Positions 25,093 to 36,707 are shown, counted from the first letter of the stretch. The stretch: 64,000 nt of DNA from Selaginella tamariscina (GCA_003024785.1 PUQB01000377.1:29172-93171); one strand, 5' to 3'. Translations and numbers: made by a program. Notes: a model not told the origin generated them from the sequence alone.

Positions 25093-25319
25093 GCTTTCAA
25101 AATAATTATATTTCTCTTTTTACAAATTTATATTTTATTAAACTGATTTTGATAAATCATTCGTATAGTTTAAAGTTTAGAAAGAAAATTAAAATTATTA
25201 AGATTTTACTCACTGTTTTATGCATAAATAGTCTAAATTTATGTTTTCGATTGCGCCAACTTCCTTGATGATGGCAACCCATGAGGGGCCAAATCTATAA
25301 ATAAATAAACATTTTTATT

Positions 25320-25605
25320 TGAAGATAAAAATTGAATACTATCGTAATTCCCACTAAAAGCTGCCAATGAATGCTTCATTTTTATCGTACTTCCACAGAT
25401 CTTAACAAAACTATGGTCATAAGTGAAAGTATTAAACTCATTCCCACTTCTTCATAAGAACAAATTATCATAGGTTTTACAGTTAAACAATGCTTCAGTC
25501 ATGGCAATCTCTATCATTTATTTCAACGATAGCATTCACACAGCTAAGAAAATACAGTAAAACAATTGTGCATAGCATGCCTTCATACTTGGAGACACTA
25601 GCCAT
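25320..25605 (-). pseudogene. Head-to-head partner remnant, separated from type A by the MULE
   Basis: Same frame as 7,005-7,285, read leftward from ATG at 25,605. It looks broken, with about three breaks. The MULE inserted 68 bp upstream of it, inside the region formerly shared with type A. Confidence 0.45.
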
Positions 25606-25722
25606 GTAGAATTAACCAAAACAGCTTGAGAACTTACGAGTGTGATTATCTGTAATAAATCAGTGGAAATTGGAGTGCCGCCATTTTGGAGGCTTGGGGC
25701 CCATGAGGCCTGGGCTCAAATA

Positions 25723-25743
25723 TTCTAGAATTCTAGAATATTC
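25723..25743. promoter_or_regulatory. GAAnnTTC array (heat-shock-element-like), left MULE end
   Basis: TTCtaGAA followed directly by TTCtaGAAtaTTC, giving one perfect three-unit heat-shock element plus a further pair. It lies 50 bp inside the left terminus and matches the arrangement at the right end. Confidence 0.65.
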
Positions 25744-27359
25744 TTTTGGGTACCAGTATTGGCCTCAGTCAGCAAAATTGTTTTTCTAGTAAAACCGTTG
25801 TATTTATACCTTATTCTTTTTTATATTAGCTTAATTTATTACTCAATACACACTAGCTCTTCATCTTAAGCAAAGTGCAGTTCTCGAACCACCAGCTAGG
25901 CTTGGATGTGGAGGTGTCTGAGTAAGTATTTTCTCTGGTCGAATGTTCTTTGCGAGCTTGTTTGTTGCCAACCTAGAGAGTTCGAAACTCTTCTTAGTTC
26001 CTATAATATTCCTTCTAAGTTCGACGGCAGCTAACAACGATGATCCGGTTCCGGAACCAATATCCCAAACAAGGTCGCCAGGTCTACTGAGATGCGACTA
26101 AAAGCTGCATGAGTCGAACACTCTTCAGTCGAATCATCATGTACAAACTTCCATTAGATAGACAAAGCAAAGTACTTCATTACCAAGCCTTTTGAAAATG
26201 GTCGGGTATTGACGAGGATCGTGTTTGTCAATGCCAAGGGTTTGGCTTCTTCGACTTCTTCTTAGAGCTTTGCAGCACCAAGAGAACCAACAAGTTATCT
26301 TGCCACATAGACCAAGTTAAACTTGAACATGAATAGCTAGCATACCTTAATTTTGTCACGGTATCCCTAGCCTCATGCACGGTAGATGTTGTTAAGTCCC
26401 TGCAACCTCCATGTTGATTACCACAACCGCCTGAATTATTGCCAAAACAGAAGAAGAAGTCACGAAGACGACCATGAAACCACTCGCTGCCAAGTGCATT
26501 CCACTGAACTGCAAGGCCTCCTCAAACTTCACTGGATCTAGCTGCACAATGTCCTTGTTGATGCTAGCACCTCCATATACAAGCTCATTGGGCAAGTTGA
26601 GGATGATGAGGTTGAAGCCGTATTCACCTGCCACTTCCTAGAACAGCGTTTGTGACTCAGGCGTATGTAGTTTGTCAACATGTTGTCAGAGCTTGGTGTA
26701 CACCTTTGTCTGGGAAGCACCCGGCTTGAAGAAAGACATGCTCATGAGTGTAAAGTCGATTGCCAGCGGAGGTGCCGTAGAAGAGCTTGGTCCCACTCTC
26801 GATCCCTTTGCAGGTGTAGATGTCTTTTGCACCATCTTCTTCATCTTGTTCTTCTTGATAGCCTCTACTTTGTCCGGCTCCCAAACAATCAATGGAAGAT
26901 CATTGGCATGCACATCGAACAGTGAGCTCTCTCAAGTTGGTGCTGCTGCGACAAACAGTCAAGCCAAAATGGAACATGCTTGTGTTCGAATGTTGTTAGA
27001 GCTCCTCTGCTCTTCGACCACATGTGAGGCTCGTTTGTATGATCTGTCCACAGCTTCATCGTCTGAGACGGTGCCATTTTCTTCACTAGTATGAACCTGC
27101 AACACAAAGTTAGTTAGTAGTAATGCTGGAATGAAAGCTTACCTCCATATCATCTGACGCGCAAACTCCTCATGCTCCAAAAACTCATTCGGCTCCATCG
27201 AATAAGTGAACCGTATGCAGTCATGGAAGGGCTGAAAGACCAGGCACTTGCTCCAAGTTCGCACTCGTCAAACTACTCATGAAGTTGACATTCGTTCCAA
27301 TTCTTCACCATCCTCTTGTAGTCCTTTAAAGGATCTGAATGGCTTTCTCACGCACAACT

Positions 27360-28339
27360 TGTCATATTTTTACTATGACTCAACCCTTTACTTTGGGGTT
27401 TGACTGTTGTTACCTACTGGATTATGTGACGAACCCTAGATGTAGAAGAAACAAGCCCGCATAGTGCACTTGGGTATTTAGTGATGGTCCGGCCAGGTGT
27501 CGTTAGGTATTTGCAAGAAACTCTAGGCGAAGCTGCACTTCCATTTAGAGAACCCTCCCCCGTTTTGACGTTCCAGGTTAGGGTTTTCGCAAATTATAGC
27601 TTGTCAAAATAAGGGTTAGGACACCCCTAGGGTTGACCTAACCCTAGGGTTGCCCTAACCTACGTCCTAAACCCCCCCCTAGGGGTTAGGTTTAGGATTA
27701 GGTTAGGACAACCATTTTCTCTAAGGGCTGGCATTTCCGTGCCAGCCCACTTACTCACTTAGGTAAACAGGGGGGGGGGGGGGGGGTTCGTCACATAAAT
27801 AAGGTAGAGTATATGTAGTGAGGCTTCCTGGGTTCAAGAGAGAGCTTGTTAACCTCCTACCGGTGCAAGCTAAGCTTGTGTCGTCAAGGTGCAACCCTCT
27901 GTTGTGCCGCCCAAACTTCCACACGACAGGGGTACAACCCACCCTAGGGTTAGACTATCCTTATCGTTGGCAGGATCTTGCCTTTGAGATAGGGGCACGT
28001 CACTTCCAAGGAGTTAGTCAGATTCTTTGGTCCAAAAACCTGCCCGCAAGCTCAAAGACATTGCTCGAGTTCACATTCCGCAAAAACTAGTGGTTGAGGC
28101 CTTGCTCCGGCCGCCTCAACCATGCCAAGCTAGGAACGACACCTAAAGCTCGGCTAGTCCGTGTATCCTGATTCACAAGGTGAGTCTCGTTCGTGGCTTA
28201 GTCAGTTAGGGGTTTGAGTTCCTAAAGCTTGGGTTCCTAATACGGGTTATTTACCAGATTCCATGGGGTTTCCAGAGAGGGGATTCCAGGGTTGGCACTT
28301 GGCAAGCCGCCTTTGTGGCACCAGGTAAAAACTCTGACA
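27360..28339 (+). mobile_element. Solo LTR 1 (gypsy-related), 980 bp
   Basis: Starts TGTCATA and ends CTGACA, with near-matching 5-bp flanks CAACT and CAACC. It looks like a whole solo LTR with no internal region. It is related to the LTR of the gag fragments. It lies within the methyltransferase-like gene, in opposite orientation to solo LTR 2. It contains CCTAGGGTT-rich stretches and a G17 run at 27,770-27,786. Open frames inside (for example 27,818-28,090) are not genes. Confidence 0.85.
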
Positions 28340-29594
28340 CAACCTTCCAATACAAGTCCAAGGTGAATCACTTGATCCACTCTTTGTCCTGCATGCCTGG
28401 TAGCCTAAGTGTCTGTTATTCTGCCTTGGATTCGAGATGAGTGAGCTTGTTCAAGTATCGGAGTCGCAACATGTTTGATATCTTTGCCTATGACATTGCA
28501 TACAGCTTCTCAATGCCCATCCAACAACATTGTTTATGAGAGATGTTCGTCACCTTCTAGAACCACTCCTCCCCCAGGGTCTATGATAGAGAGGAACTTG
28601 TGCATACGCTTGTCATGCTTTTTGTACACTAGCTGCTTCAGGTTCAGTTCAAGCTGTGGATTGCCTTTAGCACTGGTGACTACTCTGTTGAGATCATCGT
28701 CGATCTCGTTCTGCACATAGAATAAGTTAAAAATTTCTTTCTTATCAATCAAACCAAAGGTTACCTTGAAAAGAATCTTTGCGCAGATCAGGTTCGGAAG
28801 AGGATGCCAAGTCACCTTTCCTGATGCACTCTCTTCCACTTCTGCACCTCAAGACGATCAACCTTCATGAGCAACTCAAGGATTTTCTGAGTTCCTTCAG
28901 TACTAGTGCAACCGCCTTTACAGCGAGGAGAATATGTGATAGTGTTGTTTCCATAGATGTTGTTGAAGATCTGTTCATTGAAACTGTAAATCCAGACTCT
29001 CAACGAAAAGAAAAGAAAATACTCACATGTTTATCGATTGGAACATCGAAACCAGTTAACGATTGTCGAGGTTCTCTGTGGAGATGAAACTCGATCGAAT
29101 GTGAATAGCCCATCGTTGGTTGTCCTTTGTATCCTCTCGGTAGAGCTTTTGCAAAGCCTGTAGCTTATGGTTCCCATCCCAACAGCTGAACTTCCGGTTT
29201 GACAGCCTCGAAGCCCACTATTTGTATTCCGGTTGAGTAAGAGCTTGCTCAAAAGATTAGTGCTACTCGTATTGAACTGTGTCGCTCCAATAGCTCCTCA
29301 GTAGTGAGTAGATCTTCGATGGACAGAATGAACAAGGCCATGTTGCATAGTTAATCAGCCTTCTTCAACAATGACACCAGCATGTCCAAGTCCCCTAGGT
29401 TTACTCGTCGATCCACCTCGTTTGAATGCATTCTACAGATTAGCACATCATGAGGATCACCAAGTCCCTTGATTGTAATTTTGTCTAGCAGGTTCGCTGA
29501 GCTCTCCAAATGCAGGCTAGCCGATACGCTATATAACTCCTTCGGCTCCTTATCGCTCTTCGCCTTTCTTGCCTTTTGGATCAGCTTCCCACGG

Positions 29595-31358
29595 TGTTAG
29601 AGTTTTAACCAAAGGGCCAACACGTGGCAACACGTGGCTGCATTGGCCATTTGGCGTCATCACCCTGTGTGAGCAACGCTAAGTTTCCCAGAACAACCCC
29701 AACGACCCCTAGGGTTAGACTCTAATGCCCAAGTGGACAGGAGACTTAGGGTTTAGCCTAAGTCTCCCTAGAATGTATGCCCCCAACCCTTGAGGGATAA
29801 CCCTAGTTGACTTAGGGTTTAGCCTAAGTCTCCCTAGAGTGTCTACCCCCAAAACCCTTGAGGGATAACCCTAGTTGACTTAGGGTCTTGCCCTAGAAGA
29901 CCTAGACAGGCTCATGCCCTAACCCCCATCAAGGAGACGTGTGTTCCACACATACCCCTGACAGAGCTAAGGCATCGTCACTTACCCCTTGAGGAATCAC
30001 CCTCATCCGGGAGTACAACCCCTTTAGGGCACAAGGGGTACCCTGAACCACGACTAACCCCTAAGGGTTTGAGTGGCCAAGTTATACCCTAGACCTAGGC
30101 TAGTACTTAGTGAGGACACGAGTGTGCGCCGTAGGCGGACACGAGTGTTCTGCTAAGCAAACTCCCTAAGGCTAGGTTTGGGATAACCCTAAGCACATGA
30201 CCTTGCGAGTGCCTCACGAAAGGGCTCCTGCTAACATGTTTAGGTTGTTCAACCCTTGAATTCCAAGGAGAACACTCCCCTAGCCAAGTGTGCCAAAGCA
30301 CACCTAGTTATGAGACCTAACCTCCCTTGAGCGGATGCCCAAGGCTTAGCACCCTAGTGCAAGCACAAGCATGTCTGTTTGCTAGAGTATCCAACCCCTT
30401 GGCGACAAGCCCATGACATAACCCCAAAGGGCGTGCCTCAGGCGTTGTACCATGTGACGTTTAGCCCAGTGTCACATCTCCATGTGACACTGCCTTCCCC
30501 GATGTGGGCTATCATGCCATAGCCCTTAGATTCAAGAGTTGCACCAAGTGCCACAAACGTGGCTCCTAAATGCCAACTCTAGAACCCCTCAATACCCTCA
30601 GACTGTAAGGAAACCTGTCAATCAAGAACCCACACCCACAGTTGGACAAGGACACGAACGTGCCTGTTAGCTGTGAGTGTTGCTCTAGCTTTTGATGGAG
30701 GAGGAGGCTGGAGACAAGCCTCAACCTCTGCCTCTTGGAACGTGCATTCCGACAAGACCTCCCAGGCATGGATTCGCCAACGTTAAGGGTAAGCTACCCC
30801 GAAGGTGGGACGTACCCCTGGCATCTGGAAGTTAGGGCGGCACAACAGAGGGTTGTGCCTTGACGACACAAGCTAGAGCTTGCACCGGGAGAAGAGTAAC
30901 GAGCTCAGTCATGAACCCAGGAACCCTCACTCCTATATACTACCTTATTTATGTGACAGAGCCCCCCCCCCCTGTTTTCCTGTTTACATAAGTGGGCTAG
31001 CACTGAAATCTCATTCCCAGAGGGAACATACTTGGTGAGTTATCCATCGACCCCTAAACCCTAACCTGTCAAACCTGGGGGTATTTCTAAGCATATCCGA
31101 CATGCCGAACTCACCGGAACTAGCCATTAATCCAACCGGGACACGGAAAACGAGGGTAAGAGTTTTCTAGAAGGTAAGTGCTACCTTCGCTTAGAGTTTC
31201 TCGAGATATCTAAGGACAGCCGGCCGGACTACCCCTAAACACCTAAGTGCACTAAGCGGGGCTGTTTCTCACTACATCTAGGGCTTGTCAACATAGTACA
31301 GTAGGTAACAACAGTCAACGTCCAAAGTAAAGAGGAGTCATAGTAAAAAACTATGACA
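29595..31358 (-). mobile_element. Solo LTR 2 (gypsy-related), 1.76 kb
   Basis: Read on the minus strand, it starts TGTCATAG and ends CTAACA. It is flanked by a perfect 5-bp target duplication CACGG (29,590-29,594 and 31,359-31,363). Its first ~1 kb is the same family as solo LTR 1 in inverted orientation. It also contains two tandem copies of a ~68-bp CTTAGGGTTTAGCC block (29,745-29,885) and a C11 run (30,962-30,972). It looks like a whole solo LTR. Coding similarity of the methyltransferase-like gene resumes directly on both sides of the target duplication. Confidence 0.9.
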
Positions 31359-31765
31359 CACGGCCTCTTTTTGTTGACTGCCTCCTCCAAGTTGTCCTCG
31401 GTAAAAGAAGAAAGAGCTTTAACTACCTCTATCATTTGCACTTGCTCTTTCAGGATTGCAACCTCAGCGGATGAAGAAGGCAATTGTGACGAGCTCTCCA
31501 AGAAATCTGTGATGATTGATGGAGGCTGCTCCTGCTCAACTGGTACTTGAGGTTGAGTCACTGGAGGATCCTCCTTTGCTATATTAGTGGTTCTCCTCTC
31601 TTTCCTCGCTTGTGCTTCGATATCCTCTTCTCTTCTGTGGCTCTTCTTCAGGCACAATCTCTTATAGACGTTTTGAAGCTTTCACCATTTTGTAAACTCT
31701 GGAAAGCAAAACACAAGTCAATTTATTTGGAGACAAAAGGAAAACAAAAACCAAAGAATGACTAA

Positions 31766-32650
31766 CCTTGTGGCTGCCGACTCATGCTAGATGGTGCCGA
31801 CCTCTCAGTCAGCATAGAAAAATAGATGAGCAAAACCTGCCAACTGAGACCAGTTGGTTGCGACCCTCTCAGACGGCACAAATGAGATGATGTATGAAGT
31901 ATGCTGACTAAGCCAGGATGGTGCCGTCTCTCTCAGATGGCACAAATGGAAGACCTTTAACTTTGGCATAAAAAAAACAAAACAATGTGATATGGATACT
32001 TGAGCTGCAAATCAAAAAATAAAGAAATTGAACAAACCTTGTGGCTGCTGACTGAGCAAGATGGTGCCGTCTCTCTCAGGACAGCACAAATGGAACACCC
32101 TTTAACTCTGGCATCAAAAAACAAAACAATGTGATATGGATACTTGAGCTGCAAATCAAAAATAAAGAAATTGAACAAACCTTGTGGCTGCTGACTGAGC
32201 AAGATGGTGCCGTCTCTCTCAGACAGCACAAATGGGAACACCCTTTAACTTTGGCATCAAAAAAAAAAAAAACATTGTGATATGGATACTTGAGCGCAAA
32301 TCAAAAAATAAAGAAATTGAATAAACCTTGTGGCTATTGACTGAGCAAGATGGTGCCGTCTCTCTCAAATGGCACAAATGGGAACACCCTTTAACTCTGG
32401 CATAAAAAAAAAACATTGTGATATGGATACTTGAGCCGCAAATCAAAAATAAAGAAATTGAACAAACCTTGTGGCTGCCGACTAAGCCAGGATGGTGCCG
32501 TCTCTCTCAGATGGTAAAAATGAAAAGACCCTTTAACTCTAACATAAAAAAAAAACACGTTGTGATATGGATACTTGAGCCACAAATTAAAGAAAAAAAA
32601 ATTGAACAAACCTGGTGGCTGCCGACTGAGCAGGATGGTGCCGACAATCT
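31766..32650. repeat. 143-bp tandem array between the two MULE genes
   Basis: About six units, starting near 31,766 (partial), 32,038, 32,180, 32,326, 32,467 and 32,611, spaced 141-146 bp. Each unit carries GTGCCGTCT-ctctc-AGACGGCAC or a near variant, which can fold as a 9-bp stem with a 5-base loop, followed by a poly-A run and GTGATATGGATACTTGAG. The array lies between the divergent transposase and methyltransferase-like genes, where promoters would be expected. In the right-arm copy only about four units remain. Confidence 0.88.
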
Positions 32651-33131
32651 AAATCAACATAGAAATCTCGATTGGTTTACTTGGGTGCTACACGAATCAA
32701 CTCGAAATGGATGGCGCCACTCCTCTTAGGCCCCTTGGAGGAGATTTCAAATATCAAATCTAAGATAGAAAAAACCCTAGCCGCAATGGAAACAGTAAAC
32801 CCTATCTACCAAAAAACCTTAGCTACAATGAAAACAGTAAACCCTACAGAATAAATGTGGCATTAAAATTTAGGGTTATTATTAAAATATGTGAATAATT
32901 GGTAAAGGTAAAGATATTTTATATCATAAAGGAAATAATTAAATTACATCGATGATACTAGAGAGGATAGCATTAAGAACACTGTGAGCTGGATAGTGTA
33001 GAATTAATTATATACAAAAGTGTGTTCACGTTTATTATCAACGATTATAATTTTTTTGGCAAACGAGAGTGTGTTTAATCTTTTGCTTTGCTTTGCTTTC
33101 TTAAACCACTGAGCTTTCTCCTTGCGTTGTC

Positions 33132-36100
33132 ATGGCCAGAGTTACATATGAAGGCATTAACAAAGATTTCCCAATCGATGAAGATGGAAATGCTTTTGTG
33201 CTTGAACATGATCTTCACTTTGCTTTCACCATTCCTTGTTGGTTCAGTATACATGTGGTTCAATTGATGTCAGTTTGTACGAGTTCTAGAGAAGATGTGG
33301 AGTTGTTACCAGAAGGCAATGCATCAAACCAGTTTGTCTTTTACACATTGTGTCCGGCAAAAGGGCCCGTTGTTCAGGTTGCGAACAAAGGAGCATGAGA
33401 AATCCATGCTGGTCTATCTTCTAAGAGCAGACAAATGTAGGATAGGGAAGGATCTCATTGGTTCGTCTGAAGTTAAATGAGTCTCTGAACTACTGGAGAT
33501 ATACAATGGAAATATCATTTACGAACTTCCTCCAAAGAAAGAAAGCACAGAGAAGTACTTGGGATGAATCGCAAGGATGGCTGCTACCATTGGACACACC
33601 CGAGCACAACACACTGGCATGTTCCGGCGCGAGTCAGTTGAAGTTCATGTGTTGGACATCTCAAATGCATCAATCTACTTGCCCCTACTTGGCTTTTGAG
33701 AAGAAAGCAAATGAATGTACTTCAAGGGTGCTGTGGAGAAGGCAAAGACAACTAAGTCAGGCAAAGTAAAAGGCATGAAATGTAAGCATTGTGAGAGGAG
33801 CCATTGCTAGTGCACACTTGTCCGGCTTATGTGTACTACATTTTACAGACGACATTTCTTTTACAAGGTTGTTCATTCACAGAGGTGTTCATCAGCATCT
33901 AGTCAGCCCCTCAGTGTCAGCTTCAAAGTTCAGAGTGCCAGAGCTAGTGTCAGCAACGTGGTAAAGAGCAGTCCGCGAACCAATCAACGAGTGATTGAGT
34001 TTCAAGCTGCACATGAACTCATCTTTGAAGAACTTTTCAAGGAAGAAGGAAAGTCTCTACACTGGTTTATTCTCAAAACTTGAACCTCTTACAAACCATC
34101 AAAAGGTATTTTTCTTTAGATCTCACACTGACGTGACCTTTTCTTTAGGACTCGGGACTAGATTACACAATCAAGACAGAAGGAGACACTTTAGAGAGGG
34201 TTATGAGGGTCTTCTAGAGCTGAAAACAAAGTTGCCATCACGTCATACATGTTCCAAGGATGGAACTACATGGTGCTAATGAGCAGCCTTTGATCTTCAA
34301 AAATGTAGTTGAGGGACTACGTTCAGGAGTTGACTACATCAGAAGGTGTCAAAGTGGAGGAGACCTTCATGATCAATGGGTTGTTCTGGACCACACACAC
34401 CGTATACCAAACTGGGCGACAATTGGAATACACCTTTATGACTCATTGTAAGTTGTAGAACTCCTTATAACACTTTCTAATCTTTGTTATCTAATGCTCT
34501 CTTACAGTGTTAGATCCATGGTCACTATAGCTTACGTAGATATGTGCTGCGAAGATAATGTTGTAGTGCTGAAGTTCTTAAACACAATGTTAGAGGTTTG
34601 TAAGAAATAGGGTTTGGAGAATGTAAACTTTGCTGGTTTCATGTCGAATGAGGCTGGAGCCATATGGATAGCCTTGCGCCAAGTATTCAACAACGGAGCA
34701 AAGATGAAAGGAAGGGAAAGAAGCTGTTTGTTTCACTTTATGCAATCCATGCGTCAGGTGATAAAGAAATGAATCGCAGAAGAACACTGCGAAGAACACA
34801 TGAAGCTTGCTTGTGCCTGGCCTGCAGCACTGAATGAATAATCTAAAAAAGAACAACTAGCAATTCTGGAGTCTTTTTGGGAAGGACGAGCGTCAAACAT
34901 TCGTGCTTTGAAGACATGGCTGTCTTGGTGGATCAGGCATGAGGACCACATCTCATGATAGAACTGGAAGACATGATAGAAGAAGGACTTGCGAGCGTTC
35001 CAACTACAAACAATGCTGAAGTGATTCACGTGAGAGCAAAAAGAGCAAGATTGGCCAAAAGAATACCACTGCTAGAGGTGACAATGTTAGACCTCACCGA
35101 TGCAGTTCTGTAGAATGCGAAGGTGAAAGCGGCAATAGAAGGGAGGTATACAGGTCCTTTGAAGGAAACTCTGTTGAAACGAGTGCAACGCAAACTCTCT
35201 GAGGGGAAAAGTGTATCTCCATCAACAATTATCAATTTGGTGGAAGACAAGGAACACTTGACCAGCCCGGAGTTCACGAGTACCACTAACGTTCGAGTGT
35301 AAACTGTTAAGAGAATAGTCACAGGAACAGAACATCTGATGCTCGACATTCACATAGACATGATGTAGAGTACACAGAGCGGGTGGTCCAAAACAATAGG
35401 AGAAAGAGGTTAAGGTTTGAAGAGGTTTTGGAGAGAGAGATTGCATGGCCATCAAACGAATTGGATCATCCAGTAAGGTTAAGTGTTTGGGGATGAATCA
35501 TGAAGGAACTGCTTTGTGTGGAAAACCAATCAGTTATCCAAGCAGAGTGCCAGCACCAGGATTCTACAGAAAACGAATGTACAATGATGCCTTGGGGAAT
35601 GAGGAGTATGTACAACAAATGATGTGATTCTACCCAAGAAATTCAGGGTGTTTCACGTGGCCAAACGGCAAAATTCTTAGTCAAGAATTCTAGCACCACC
35701 AACGGTTTGGCCTGTGCTCAAGGAAATGAAGCTGATAAGTGAGGAGGTCAGAGAACTATAGGATGCAGGCTTTGTTCTGGAAGGTTTATAGGGGATGGAG
35801 GAAGAGTAGATGAGGGTCAGAAGGACAAAACACCATCACCACCATGTGGAGTGGATCTACAACAATTCCACCTTTCGAAGGATGTATGGTCCAGACTCCA
35901 ACAAGAATGCTTAAGGAACAAGAGAAGAATTTCCACAAGGCCAAGACATTTTTAGGTCGAGTGAGAAATGTTGAAGTGAAAACTAGAGGACAGAAGGAGG
36001 CTTTCATTGTGTCGACAGAAAATGACTCTGCAAAGGTGATTATTAGTACTTATTTACATGTAGTTGTTCTACCTTTCAGAAGAGCAAAAGTTGAGCCTAT

Positions 36101-36170
36101 GTGTACACATGTACTTGTTACAGCTGTGTGCTTGGCTTGAACCTGGACATCACATACTTTCTACAAAGGC
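33132..36170 (+). pseudogene. Mutator-like transposase (WRKY-GCM1/MULE/SWIM), central copy, decayed
   Basis: Collinear with the right-arm copy at 57,956-61,004. The start is ATG 33,132 (MARVTYEGINKDF). Recognisable parts are the LDHTHR first catalytic Asp region (about 34,390), the phase-conserved intron (34,450-34,507), the second Asp region here changed to SNEAGA, the C-x2-H block near 34,735, and the remains of the SWIM finger near 36,060-36,110. At least seven nonsense changes relative to the right-arm copy are C-to-T or G-to-A: CAG to TAG at 35,111, 35,759 and 35,789; CAA to TAA at 34,839 and 35,300; TGG to TGA at 34,770 and 35,624. The loss of the second catalytic Asp and the many stops make it inactive. 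Confidence 0.87.
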
Positions 36171-36408
36171 GATCGCTCAATGAGATGGAGGTCCACCATT
36201 TGCTAGTGAATTGCAGCATAATTCATGACCCACCAATGCTACAAGGATAAATAGTATATATAAATGCTTTGTTTGAATAGTAACTTATTGAATTTTTTTA
36301 TAAATTATTCAAAAAAAATTCTAAAAATTTAAATGATTTATTTGTTAGTCGGCAAATATTAAGCAAGTCGGCATATTAAAAAAACTTATATCCAAAAAAT
36401 ATTCTTAA

Positions 36409-36421
36409 GAATATTCTAGAA
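36409..36421. promoter_or_regulatory. Three-unit heat-shock-element-like array, right MULE end
   Basis: GAAtaTTCtaGAA, a perfect alternating three-unit element, within a GAATAT-rich tract (36,395-36,465) about 90 bp inside the right terminus. Confidence 0.6.
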
Positions 36422-36669
36422 TATACCTAGAATATCCGCGAATATACTAGAATATTTCGAAGCCTCCTGAGCCGGAGCCTCCTTTTCGCGGAGACCCCGG
36501 AAATTGCTATGTATTAACATTGTTATATATGCTAGATGCACTAAGGCCTATTACAAAAAAAACAAACGTGCTGTGTGCAACCCGACGACCGCACCACTCT
36601 TAGAAAGCTTCTAAGCAGCATAGTTATTTGCTACGACCACACAGGGACAATAGTGTCCGTAAAACCACA

Positions 36670-36707
36670 ATAAATATCGATACAGATAGTAGTATGATAT
36701 CAAGAAA
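36670..36707 (+). promoter_or_regulatory. TATA-like box and leader of type A (R4)
   Basis: ATAAATA at 36,671-36,677 in the conserved AATAAATATCGATAC block, about 31 bp before the start codon. The upstream 100 bp (ACGTGCTGTGTGCAACCCGA to CCACACAGGGACAA) is shared by all A and B copies. Confidence 0.5.

Larger units (their letters stand above)
25861..31688 (-). pseudogene. Beta-class DNA amino-methyltransferase-like gene (cargo of the MULE), decayed
   Basis: Discontinuous coding similarity runs leftward from an ATG at about 31,688 to a stop at 25,861-25,863. The N-terminal part (31,360-31,657) is Glu/Gln-rich with a short coiled-coil-like KEQVQMIEVVKAL. The middle (28,400-29,590) contains blocks such as GDLDMLVSLLKKAD and LELLMKVDRLEVQKWKR. 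The C-terminal part has LIILNLPNELVYGG at about 26,570-26,610, at the place of catalytic motif IV, and DLVWDIGSGTGSSLLAAVE at about 26,030-26,080, which is a clear S-adenosylmethionine motif I. The order motif IV then motif I is that of beta-class N6-adenine/N4-cytosine methyltransferases. Motif IV lacks the D/N-P-P-Y/F signature here. There are several frameshifts and stops (for example soon after the start), plausible GT-AG introns and two solo LTR insertions. It is not functional in this copy. Confidence 0.7.
25673..36498. mobile_element. 10.8-kb composite MULE carrying a transposase and a methyltransferase-like gene
   Basis: The element is flanked by a perfect 8-bp target duplication GGAAATTG (25,665-25,672 and 36,499-36,506). 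The empty site is seen at 52,930 and 17,620 (CAGCGGGAATTGCTATG). The ends are imperfect inverted repeats: GAGTGCCGCC...GGAGGC on the left, and GCCTCC...CGCGGAGACCCC on the right, each followed inward by GAATATTC palindromes. Inside are a leftward methyltransferase-like gene (25,861-31,688), a 143-bp tandem array (31,766-32,650) and a rightward transposase (33,132-36,170). Both genes are decayed, so this copy looks immobile. Two solo LTRs later landed in its left half. Other copies in the window lack the left half. Confidence 0.85.

Noticed and set aside
26672-27094. Overlapping + strand frames of 81-140 codons
   Set aside because: Shadows of the minus-strand methyltransferase-like coding remnants, which carry the recognisable motifs.
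27590-27700. Telomere-like CCCTAGGGTTAGG repeats, also at 29,745-30,070
   Set aside because: Not a regular CCCTAAA array; they lie inside solo LTRs and are part of the LTR sequence.
27818-28090. 90-codon open frame
   Set aside because: Lies within solo LTR 1; no domain and no matching frame in solo LTR 2.
25861-31688. Methyltransferase-like sequence as bacterial contamination or a restriction-modification gene
   Set aside because: It has plausible introns, lies within a plant-type transposon with a target duplication and carries plant LTR insertions.
25673-36498. Helitron as the carrier of the methyltransferase-like gene
   Set aside because: A clear target duplication and inverted ends are present, and no Rep/helicase sequence is seen; Helitrons do not duplicate their target.
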